Origin: Flavihumibacter sp.
Lineage (GTDB): Bacteria > Bacteroidota > Bacteroidia > Chitinophagales > Chitinophagaceae
Length of the DNA stretch: 12,200 bases
Assembly (NCBI GenBank): GCA_025455285.1
Contig: JALOMU010000005.1
Coordinates: forward strand, 1 to 12,200
Direction: 5' to 3'
Shown here: piece by piece, positions 1 through 6,123 of the stretch
Layout of the letters: the number at the start of each line of letters is the position of its first letter
How positions within the stretch are numbered: the first letter of the stretch is position 1
Notes under the pieces: generated by a model
Seen by the model: the letters and a program-made list of their open reading frames with translations, nothing else
Told to the model about the DNA's origin: nothing
Databases searched by the model: none
Program-made: the position numbers and the translations under genes

Positions 1-72
1 CCGGTACCACCGGTTACTACTACTACTTTTCCTTCGAGAGAGAAATTTTTTAAAAAAAACATATACAAGTGA
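1..72 (+). CDS. Possible 3' end of a convergent gene (very tentative)
   Basis: Reading frame 1 of the plus strand is open from the window edge to a TGA at 70-72 and would encode 23 residues: a Pro/Val/Thr-rich start (PVPPVTTTT) and a basic, Lys-rich end. A convergent gene ending here would suit the inverted repeat at 91-121, which would then lie between two facing genes. Frame 2 is also open past this point and the segment is low in complexity, with four TAC repeats at 15-26, so chance is a real alternative. No family can be named from so short a tail. Confidence 0.18.
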   Translation, partial: PVPPVTTTTFPSREKFFKKNIYK

Positions 73-92
73 GAATTATGAATTATGAATTT
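72..92. repeat. Short tandem heptamer repeat (GAATTAT type)
   Basis: Downstream of the DUF1080 gene the plus strand reads GAATTAT GAATTAT GAATTTA, two exact copies and one degenerate copy of a 7-bp unit. A related 7-bp pattern, GAAGTAT then GAAGTAG, occurs on the minus strand at the very end of the DUF1080 coding region. The two motifs flank the 91-121 inverted repeat. Function is unknown. Short AT-rich heptamer runs between genes are usually slippage-prone, non-coding spacer. Confidence 0.45.
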
Positions 93-121
93 AGAAGTAT
101 ATAACTACTTCATACTTCTAA
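91..121. repeat. Inverted repeat spanning the DUF1080 stop codon, possible terminator
   Basis: TTAGAAGTAT at 91-100 is the exact reverse complement of ATACTTCTAA at 112-121, giving a 10-bp perfect stem with an 11-nt loop. The loop contains the TAG stop codon of the DUF1080 gene. The stem is AT-rich and is not directly followed by a T run. The nearest minus-strand T tract is eight T at 59-52, about 30 nt further on, next to six A, which makes a second AT palindrome. It may act as a weak or bidirectional terminator, but it does not fit a classic intrinsic terminator. Confidence 0.4.
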
Positions 122-1463
122 CTTTAATTGATCTGTAGTCTACCGCATCTCCATGGTCCTGCAACAAAATATGCCCCTTGGGAGCCATACCGAAATCTTT
201 CCAGTTAGCATATTTACTGCGGGCAACAAGTGCATAAAAAATGGGAGTTCCTCTTTGGTATTCGACTACTTTGTACCCATTTAAAAAATGTTCGATCCTG
301 TTATCGGGGTATACCCGGATCATGCCTTTGTTCCACTCACCGGGTTTGCGCCTAGACTGATCCATTTTCAGGGAAGGAATCAGGTCATAAAGGGATGCCA
401 TCGTACGGTTACCCACCACTCCCATTTTTGCATCCGGATGTTTTTCATCATCGAGAACCTGGTATTCCAACCCGATTGCCGAACCACTGCTTTGTTCATT
501 TTCTGTTACGAAGTATTTCACACCACTATTCGCACCGGGCGTAATCCGGAATTCAAACTGCAATTCAAAAGCACTGAATTCTTCTTCCGTAACAATATCA
601 CCACCATTGGTGGATTCTCCACCTCCACCGGGCAATACGCTTAAGACACCTTTCTGAATCTGCCAGCCTTTTTCCGGGAACTGATCCTTGTGCGCCCCTC
701 TCCAGCCTTTGGTATCTATGCCATTCCAAAGCAGCTTTATTCCCTGGGCTTTTTCTTCAGCAGAGAGGCTGTTTGGATTCAGGTTTACAATAAAAATCGG
801 TTCAGCTTTTTTGGGCTGTAAGTTAGAGGTCTGAATGCGAATATTTCTCCATTTGATTTGTTTACCAGGCTGGTCGTTTTTACCTATGGAATGTACCTGC
901 AAAGCAATAAATCCACTGGTGAGCATACTGTCTTCCAGATGTGCAGTGGGGATACCATTCACAAAGGTGCGAACGGTTTTACCCAAACATTCAATCCGGT
1001 AATGATTCCACTGGTTGTTTTTAAAAGCGGTTTTACCTTGCTCATTGCATTCGAGGGAATACAGCCACAATCTTCTGGCTTCATCGTAAATGCCGCCGCT
1101 CCAGGCTCTTTTGGACGGATCAATTTCCATCTGGTAGCCGTGCACCCGACCATTCATATAGTCTGCCCTGCTCTCACTTCGAAACTGAATACCGGAGTTC
1201 ATACTCGAATCCACCATAAACTCCAGTTCGAGAATAAAATCGGTGTAATTTTTTTCGGTTGCGAGGAATGAATTCGGTTCATCAGATACCGTGGTACCAA
1301 CAATTGCACCATCTTTCACTTCGTATCTGGCTTTGCCATTCAACTGTTTCCAGCCTTTTAAATCGCGACCATTAAATAGTGAAACCCATTGCTCTCGAGT
1401 GTTTTGCGCCGTTGCAACAAAAAACAAGCACATGCAGCAAATCGTCAGTAGTAGATTTCTCAT
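105..1463 (-). CDS. Exported tandem DUF1080 (3-keto-disaccharide hydrolase family) protein
   Basis: This 452-residue protein has a Sec-type signal peptide (basic MRN, a hydrophobic stretch, likely cleavage after ATA near residue 19). Two copies of the DUF1080/3-keto-disaccharide hydrolase domain (LamG-like beta-sandwich) follow, at about 25-212 and 240-452. The copies share landmarks in the same order: SLFNGRDLKGW (28-38) with LLWNGIDTKGW (244-254), NSGIQF (89-94) with NSGVKYF (312-318), QWNHYRI (151-157) with EWNKGMIRV (376-384), and GFIALQVHS (184-192) with GHILLQDHG (430-438). Known members cleave glycosides previously oxidised at C3. The gene starts 16 nt after the oxidoreductase stop and is probably co-transcribed with it. 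No Shine-Dalgarno sequence precedes the ATG. A periplasmic location is inferred from the signal peptide; Cys9-Cys12 lie within the hydrophobic core and do not make a convincing lipobox. Family is confident, substrate unknown. Confidence 0.93.
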   Translation of the reverse strand: MRNLLLTICCMCLFFVATAQNTREQWVSLFNGRDLKGWKQLNGKARYEVKDGAIVGTTVSDEPNSFLATEKNYTDFILELEFMVDSSMNSGIQFRSESRADYMNGRVHGYQMEIDPSKRAWSGGIYDEARRLWLYSLECNEQGKTAFKNNQWNHYRIECLGKTVRTFVNGIPTAHLEDSMLTSGFIALQVHSIGKNDQPGKQIKWRNIRIQTSNLQPKKAEPIFIVNLNPNSLSAEEKAQGIKLLWNGIDTKGWRGAHKDQFPEKGWQIQKGVLSVLPGGGGESTNGGDIVTEEEFSAFELQFEFRITPGANSGVKYFVTENEQSSGSAIGLEYQVLDDEKHPDAKMGVVGNRTMASLYDLIPSLKMDQSRRKPGEWNKGMIRVYPDNRIEHFLNGYKVVEYQRGTPIFYALVARSKYANWKDFGMAPKGHILLQDHGDAVDYRSIKVRSMK

Positions 1464-1479
1464 ACCAGTAGTTTAAGGA

Positions 1480-2802
1480 TTATAATTTCATTTCCCAGCC
1501 CTTCGCATACTCACGGCGCCAGAGTTGAGCGGCCTGTTTATCATTCAGAATATGTCCATTCTGGGAATCACAATTCAAGACGCGACCGGTACGCCAGGAG
1601 ATATTTCCCAACTGTGCCAGCAGAGTACTTTTATGTCCTTCCAGAATGGGTGATGTCAGCGCCTGCTGTTTACGGATCGCTTCAATAAAATTTTGCAGGT
1701 GAATTGTATCCAGGTTGGCCCCCATACCAACCGTATTGGTGGCATCAATCTTTCCAATTTCTGTCTCCACTTTTTTGATGAGTTTATTGTCCAGATCAAA
1801 TACCTGGTAATCATCTCCGCCGGGAATCACCATTGTACCTTTTTCACCATAGAAAATCACGCCTCTTCCACTGCCTTCCACCGTATGCGGATTGCAACTG
1901 CGCGACTCCCAGAACATCGCTTTCCGGTCGGGGAATTCCAATGTAATGGTTTGCGTGTCGGGGGTTTCCCAATCGTCGTTAAATGCATACCGCCCTCCCG
2001 CTGAAACAACTTTAGTTGGATAGTCAACTCCCAAGCCCCAGCGCATTACATCAATTTCATGGGTGCCATTATTCAATGCTTCTCCGGTTCCCCAATTCCA
2101 GAACCAGTGCCAGTTATAATGAATCAGGTTATCGCGGTAAGCCGTCCGGGGTGCAGGCCCCTGCCACAGTTCATAATCCAGGTGCGATGGTACAGCTGCC
2201 GGCTTGCCTTTTCCAATAGATTTTCGATTGGCAGCATACCATCCCTTTGCAAAATAAACCCGGCCAATTACATCACTCTTCAATTCCTGCATGGCCTGTT
2301 TCACTTTGGGAAAGGAACGACGCTGGTTTCCCATCTGGATCAGCTTCCCGTATTTCGCAGCAGCTGCTACCAGCATTTCCCCTTCGGCCGGATTATGGCT
2401 ACAGGGTTTCTCCACGTATACATGTTTACCCGCCTGCACAGCCATCAAGGTAGCAGGTGCATGCCAGTGATCCGGTGTTGCTATACAAATAGCGTCCAGG
2501 TCTTTTTCTTCCAGCAGTTTCCGTACATCGGTATAGCCTTTTGGTCTTTTACCTGTCTGTTTCTGAATGGCAGCAATGGTTTTTTCCAATACCACTTTGT
2601 CAACATCACAGATATACCCAACTTCAACACCCTGCATACCCGCAAATAGTTCAGCCAGATAGGCACCTCTGCTATTGGTACCCACTACGCCAATCACCAC
2701 CCGGGAACTGGGTGGAACTCCCGCTTTCATGAAATGGGGAAAAAACAAAACACCTGTTGCAGCCAATGCCGACTGCTGGAGAAATTTTCGACGGTCAGCC
2801 AT
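1480..2802 (-). CDS. Twin-arginine Gfo/Idh/MocA family NAD(P)-dependent oxidoreductase
   Basis: This 440-residue protein begins with a twin-arginine-type signal (DRRKFLQQ followed by a short hydrophobic stretch to about residue 28), suggesting folded export with bound cofactor. The Rossmann nucleotide-binding segment is at 36-46 (VIGVVGTNSRG), followed by CIATPDHWHAP (106-116) and the family's EKP motif (131-133). Lys132 is the usual catalytic or cofactor-contacting lysine. GTHEIDVMRW (246-255) supplies the conserved His248 of the C-terminal alpha/beta domain. Gfo/Idh/MocA members oxidise or reduce sugar hydroxyls. With a DUF1080 gene 16 nt downstream, C3 oxidation of a glycoside is the best inference. 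The length fits the exported Bacteroidota subgroup. No Shine-Dalgarno sequence sits at the normal distance from this ATG; a five-codon micro-ORF with one ends 4 nt upstream. A LacI-type operator lies about 70 nt upstream. Substrate, and whether the enzyme is really exported, are not shown by sequence. Confidence 0.94.
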   Translation of the reverse strand: MADRRKFLQQSALAATGVLFFPHFMKAGVPPSSRVVIGVVGTNSRGAYLAELFAGMQGVEVGYICDVDKVVLEKTIAAIQKQTGKRPKGYTDVRKLLEEKDLDAICIATPDHWHAPATLMAVQAGKHVYVEKPCSHNPAEGEMLVAAAAKYGKLIQMGNQRRSFPKVKQAMQELKSDVIGRVYFAKGWYAANRKSIGKGKPAAVPSHLDYELWQGPAPRTAYRDNLIHYNWHWFWNWGTGEALNNGTHEIDVMRWGLGVDYPTKVVSAGGRYAFNDDWETPDTQTITLEFPDRKAMFWESRSCNPHTVEGSGRGVIFYGEKGTMVIPGGDDYQVFDLDNKLIKKVETEIGKIDATNTVGMGANLDTIHLQNFIEAIRKQQALTSPILEGHKSTLLAQLGNISWRTGRVLNCDSQNGHILNDKQAAQLWRREYAKGWEMKL

Positions 2803-2806
2803 ACGT

Positions 2807-2824
2807 TTAATTTATGGTAAGCAT
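2807..2824 (-). other. Five-codon leader micro-ORF (MLTIN) with a Shine-Dalgarno sequence
   Basis: On the minus strand AGGAG (2833-2829) is followed after 4 nt by ATG, four more codons (Leu, Thr, Ile, Asn) and a TAA that stops 4 nt before the ATG of the oxidoreductase gene. It is out of frame with that gene. This is the best ribosome binding site in the leader, whereas the real ATG has none of its own. Translational coupling by termination and re-initiation is possible. So small an ORF can also arise by chance. Confidence 0.35.
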
Positions 2825-2858
2825 GTTGCTCCTAAAATTGCACTTTCCGCAGCTTACC
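2816..2858. repeat. Inverted repeat in the oxidoreductase leader
   Basis: GGTAAGC at 2816-2822 and GCTTACC at 2852-2858 are exact reverse complements separated by 29 nt. In the minus-strand transcript the 7-bp stem would place the AGGAG sequence in the loop, and the 3' arm would cover the last base of the micro-ORF ATG plus its Leu and Thr codons. It could modulate translation, or be a second protein binding site, or be coincidence. No poly-U tract follows, so it is not an intrinsic terminator. Confidence 0.3.
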
Positions 2859-2872
2859 CCCAAGTTTTCTTA

Positions 2873-2886
2873 TGCAAACGTTTACG
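2873..2886. promoter_or_regulatory. LacI-family operator upstream of the oxidoreductase gene
   Basis: The plus strand reads TGCAAACGTTTACG, with a perfect 8-bp palindromic core AAACGTTT. It matches the usual LacI/GalR/CcpA-type pattern TGNAANCGNTNNCA at every defined base except the last. It overlaps the stop codon of the LacI-type gene (2884-2882) and lies about 70 nt upstream of the oxidoreductase ATG. On the minus strand the same bases contain AACGTTTG, seven of eight matches to a Bacteroidota -7 element, but no good -33 TTG was seen. The simplest reading is that the neighbouring repressor controls the oxidoreductase and DUF1080 genes through this site. Confidence 0.6.
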
Positions 2887-3898
2887 GCCTGAAAGCCCGG
2901 ATGGAATCGCCTTCCAATAAAACAGAAGGAAGTGTGGGCGACTCTTCCGCCGGATAGATTTTCTTCTTTTTAATTACTTTAAAAAGCAATTCCGCAGCTT
3001 CCTTTCCGATTTCAAAGGCTGGCTGCACGATAGAAGCAAGGGAGGGATTGAGAAACCGGGCAGCAGCCAGATTGGTAAAGCTGATTAATTGATAGTTTTC
3101 CGGAATAGTTTGACCCTGTTGTCGACTGATTTCATATAACAATAAGGCCATCGATTCGGATGCTCCCAAAAATGCATCCGGTTGATGGATGGTGATAAAG
3201 TCCTTCAACCTGGTTATATCTTCATCCATTCGGCCAGTCCCGCTGAAAACTATGGATTCTGCACCTGGTCGGGATTCTTGTAAAGCTTTTTGATAACCGG
3301 CCAATCTGGTACGGATAATATACAAATCAGGATTCAGTCCCAGGAAAGCAATTCGTTCAGCTCCCCGCTCCATCAACAAACGAGTCGCTTCATAACTGAT
3401 AACCTCATTGTTGGTACTCACTTTCGGCACTTCCAGTTCATTGACCAGGCGGTCGAACAATACGAGGGGATAATTAACAGCCACCAGCTGATCCAGGTGC
3501 GCATACCCATTTCCGTTATGAGTTACAGAAATGAGTAAGCCATCTGCCCTGCCATTACCCAGCAGTTGAACAAATTCAATTTCCTTCACAGGGTCTTCGT
3601 GTGTCAGGTAAATTAATACATGATAATTATTTTGCCGCGCGATGCTTTCCACACCACTGATTACCTGCGAAAAAAAATGATTTTCTACTTCCGGAACGAT
3701 CACAGCGATGGTTTTACTGGAACCTGCGCGAAGACCACTTGCATACACATTCGGACTGTACCCCAGTTCGTTGGCAGCCTGCTTAACTTTTTCTCTTGTT
3801 GTTGCTGAGATTTCATGACTGTTTTGCAGGGCACGCGAAACAGTAGCAATGGATAACCCCAGCTGCTCAGCAATTGTTTTGATGGTTATCCTTTTCAT
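2882..3898 (-). CDS. LacI-family transcriptional regulator
   Basis: This is a repressor-type regulator of 338 residues from the chosen start, a normal family length. The N-terminal helix-turn-helix is clear (TIKTIAEQLGLSIATVSRAL, residues 5-24), followed by the hinge region (YSPNVYASGLRAG, 47-59). A periplasmic-binding-protein-like effector domain runs from about 62 to 338, with IAVIVPEVENHFF at 64-76 and VSTNNEVISYEAT further on. Such proteins bind a sugar or sugar-like ligand and release a palindromic operator. The ATG at 3898 was chosen because GGAGG lies 6 nt upstream and the helix-turn-helix then starts at the usual distance; an 11-residue longer start would overlap the MFS gene. Only 1 nt separates it from the MFS stop (TAA-G-ATG), so the two are translationally coupled. 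A matching operator overlaps its own stop codon. Effector unknown. Confidence 0.95.
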   Translation of the reverse strand: MKRITIKTIAEQLGLSIATVSRALQNSHEISATTREKVKQAANELGYSPNVYASGLRAGSSKTIAVIVPEVENHFFSQVISGVESIARQNNYHVLIYLTHEDPVKEIEFVQLLGNGRADGLLISVTHNGNGYAHLDQLVAVNYPLVLFDRLVNELEVPKVSTNNEVISYEATRLLMERGAERIAFLGLNPDLYIIRTRLAGYQKALQESRPGAESIVFSGTGRMDEDITRLKDFITIHQPDAFLGASESMALLLYEISRQQGQTIPENYQLISFTNLAAARFLNPSLASIVQPAFEIGKEAAELLFKVIKKKKIYPAEESPTLPSVLLEGDSIRAFRP

Positions 3899-3899
3899 C

Positions 3900-5126
3900 T
3901 TATTCCTCCAGGAAATCAAGATCCCTGCCATGTGTTTCAGAGATCGTCAGTGTTGAATAAATACCTATTATAAAACAGATCAGGCCCACCAGTGCGCCTG
4001 CCTGAACTACGCTAAATCCACCTTTAAATACACCATAGAGCGTAGTCATGCCTACCACTGTACCGCGAACCATGTTCGGTATCGTAGTGGCTGCCGTAGC
4101 TCTTAAGTTGGTTCCAAACTGTTCCGCACCGATCGTTACAAACATGGCCCAGTAACCTATTCCGAGTCCCAGTAACAAATTGACTCCATAAAACATAGTG
4201 ACTGAATTGATGCCGGCGAACAAATACACCAGGCTGGCTGCAAGGGTAAACAACATCATATAGAGCACTGCTTTTTTCCTGGATTCCAGTGCATGACTGA
4301 TCACACCGCTCGACAAATCACCAATGGATAAGCCTACATAACACCACATAATGGAAAGGCCCGGCTGAATCGGTGTTTCAATTCCCAATGCGGTACCGAA
4401 CTCATTGCTGAAGGTGGCAAGAATGCCAATAACAAACCAGGTTGGCAATCCCATTCCAATGCATTTCAGGTAGCGCACCAACCGATCTTTATTGGTGAAC
4501 AAGGAAAAGAAATTTCCTTTTTTTACATGATGTTGTTCTTTTAATGCAGAAAAAACGCCGGATTCAAATACTCCCACCCGCATTAAAAGCAGGGCGATCC
4601 CCATTCCACCTCCAATGAAGTAGGCCGTTCTCCAGTCAAAGAGTTCCACCGTAAAATAAGCAGCTACAGCCCCCAGCAATCCAACACCTGCAACCAGGGA
4701 GGTTCCAAGGGCACGTAATCTTTTTGGCAATACTTCGGCTACCAGTGTAATGCCAGCCCCCAGCTCACCGGCCAGCCCGATACCTGCAATAAACCGGAGT
4801 ATCTTATAGGTATCCGGATCTTTAACAAAACCACAGGCAATATTGGCTAGTGAATAGGTAAGAATTGATCCAAACAAAACCGATAATCGTCCTTTTTTAT
4901 CGCCCAAAACACCCCACAAAATACCTCCTATCAATAAGCCGGTCATCTGCCAGTTCAGGATGGACGCGCCAACGGTGGAAAGAGACGCTTCATCCAGTCC
5001 CATACTTTTTAAGCTGGGTATTCTAACAATTCCAAACAATAACAAATCATAGATATCTACAAAATAACCAAGGGCAGCTACTATAACCGGAATACTAAAA
5101 AGATGCTGGAAGTTCGTTTTCTGCAT
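3900..5126 (-). CDS. MFS transporter, metabolite/sugar:H+ symporter type
   Basis: This 408-residue inner-membrane protein has about twelve hydrophobic segments and the MFS loop 2-3 motif A (GVLGDKKGR, residues 72-80). An acidic first helix (YFVDIYDLLLFG, 21-32) and RFIAGIGLAGELGAG (111-125) in the fourth-to-fifth helix region resemble the metabolite:H+ and aromatic acid:H+ symporter branches more than drug exporters. The long central loop is basic (about 195-215). It is the first gene of a probable operon with the LacI-type regulator, 1 nt away. Together with the sugar-oxidising genes beyond, this suggests uptake of the pathway substrate or of its product. A promoter-like sequence precedes it at 5157-5186; no Shine-Dalgarno sequence is seen before the ATG. 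Direction and substrate are inferred from context only. Confidence 0.92.
   Translation of the reverse strand: MQKTNFQHLFSIPVIVAALGYFVDIYDLLLFGIVRIPSLKSMGLDEASLSTVGASILNWQMTGLLIGGILWGVLGDKKGRLSVLFGSILTYSLANIACGFVKDPDTYKILRFIAGIGLAGELGAGITLVAEVLPKRLRALGTSLVAGVGLLGAVAAYFTVELFDWRTAYFIGGGMGIALLLMRVGVFESGVFSALKEQHHVKKGNFFSLFTNKDRLVRYLKCIGMGLPTWFVIGILATFSNEFGTALGIETPIQPGLSIMWCYVGLSIGDLSSGVISHALESRKKAVLYMMLFTLAASLVYLFAGINSVTMFYGVNLLLGLGIGYWAMFVTIGAEQFGTNLRATAATTIPNMVRGTVVGMTTLYGVFKGGFSVVQAGALVGLICFIIGIYSTLTISETHGRDLDFLEE
3905..3909 (-). promoter_or_regulatory. Shine-Dalgarno sequence of the LacI-type gene
   Basis: GGAGG on the minus strand lies inside the last codons of the MFS gene and ends 6 nt before the ATG at 3898. 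It decides the start of the regulator, since the in-frame start further upstream would lie before this site. Confidence 0.75.
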
Positions 5127-5156
5127 AAGGGGAAATCAAATCGTTGAATAAAGTTC

Positions 5157-5186
5157 TAAATATAATTTATCTGAGTTGAACACCAA
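5157..5186 (-). promoter_or_regulatory. Bacteroidota-type promoter for the MFS-LacI operon
   Basis: On the minus strand TTG (5186-5184) is followed by exactly 19 nt and then TATATTTA (5164-5157), seven of eight matches to the Bacteroidota primary sigma factor pattern TTG-N19-TAnnTTTG. The -33 part lies in the last codons of the upstream ATPase gene and the -7 part in the 40-nt gap. Transcription would start about 25 nt upstream of the MFS ATG. This would separate the MFS-LacI pair from the upstream operon. Confidence 0.5.
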
Positions 5187-6123
5187 CCGCTGATTCTGGC
5201 TGACAGGCTTCCTTGTGAAATAGCTTAATACAACTTCCTGTTTCCAGTGCAATCGTTAACAGGTATCCATAACCGACAAATTCAGATTCTTCAATATGTC
5301 CTTTAAGAGGAGCCGTATGAACAGTGTTAAGCTGAAGCTTTGCAGGCCTTATGATTTTGGGACCCTTCAATCGCTCGCCGCTCAATTGCTCCCATTCCCT
5401 TTCACTCAGTACCGAATAAGCGCCGAGTAAACCGGCTGCATATTCATCTTCCGGCGCATTAAAAAGACTGGCAGGATCTCCCTTCTGAAGCTGCTTCCCT
5501 TCACGTAATATCAACAGTTCATCTGCCCAGCTCAGCCAGTCCCCCGGGTCATGTGATACCAGTACCCAGTTTATTTCCATAGCCTTACCCAGGTCCAGAA
5601 TCACTTGCTTCATGGTCTGTTTATGGAGTGCATCCAGATTTGAGAAAGGCTCATCCAGCAGAAACAATGCAGGTGCACCTACCAGAAGACGTGCCATAGC
5701 AATGCGTTGTCTTTCGCCCCCAGACAATTGATCTGTTTTACGGTTCAGTAAATGATCAATTTGGCAGAGGCGGTATATTTCAGCAGCCTCCTGTTCCGTT
5801 ACTTTTTCGGCATAGGATAAAATTTCCTGCACCCGGTAATTGTTTCGCAATTCAAAATGCTGCGACAAATAGGCGATCTTCCGATGCCCGGGGATAAGTT
5901 TCTCCCAGGCTTCTTCCACCCGCTCACCCTGCAGATAGACAGCCCCGCTTTTCAGATTTTGTAAACCAGCTATGGCTTTCAGCAGGGTTGATTTACCCGA
6001 GCCGGTTTCACCTGCGATGGCCAGCTTCTGTCCCGGCAGCAACTCCAGGCTGATCGGATACAAAACCATACGATCGCCGATCATAACTGAAATTTCTTGT
6101 ACCTCTAATATGGCCTTATGCAT
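5167..6123 (-). CDS. Orphan ABC transporter ATP-binding protein with TOBE-like C-terminus
   Basis: This 318-residue nucleotide-binding subunit has every ATPase motif intact: Walker A GETGSGKST (38-46), Q-loop Gln88, signature LSGGE (133-137), Walker B ALFLLDEP (152-159), D-loop SNLD (161-164) and switch His191. Residues 256-317 resemble the TOBE domain of importer ATPases of the CysA/PotA/ModC type (IRPAKLQL, then a GYGYLLTIALETG strand pair). It should hydrolyse ATP to drive a membrane partner, yet no permease or binding protein is in the window. It starts 8 nt inside the end of the MFS gene, with GGAGG 7 nt before its ATG, so it is translated from the same message. It could serve a permease encoded elsewhere, as some shared sugar ATPases do, or have a non-transport role. 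Substrate unknown. Confidence 0.93.
   Translation of the reverse strand: MHKAILEVQEISVMIGDRMVLYPISLELLPGQKLAIAGETGSGKSTLLKAIAGLQNLKSGAVYLQGERVEEAWEKLIPGHRKIAYLSQHFELRNNYRVQEILSYAEKVTEQEAAEIYRLCQIDHLLNRKTDQLSGGERQRIAMARLLVGAPALFLLDEPFSNLDALHKQTMKQVILDLGKAMEINWVLVSHDPGDWLSWADELLILREGKQLQKGDPASLFNAPEDEYAAGLLGAYSVLSEREWEQLSGERLKGPKIIRPAKLQLNTVHTAPLKGHIEESEFVGYGYLLTIALETGSCIKLFHKEACQPESAVGVQLR

Noticed and set aside
2059..2649. A 196-codon open plus-strand frame, and other long plus-strand frames at 288-644, 858-1271 and 7704-8081
   Set aside because: Each lies fully or mostly antisense to a gene with clear family motifs, and the translations are rich in Cys, His, Phe and Ser without any recognisable domain.
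3899..3931. Start at 3931 for the LacI-type regulator
   Set aside because: It would overlap the MFS gene by 32 nt and lie upstream of the clear GGAGG that serves the ATG at 3898.
5136..5147. TCAAATCGTTGA upstream of the MFS gene as a second LacI operator
   Set aside because: Its TCAA/TTGA arms are inverted, but the centre is not palindromic and it misses key positions of the LacI-type pattern, so it is too weak to call.
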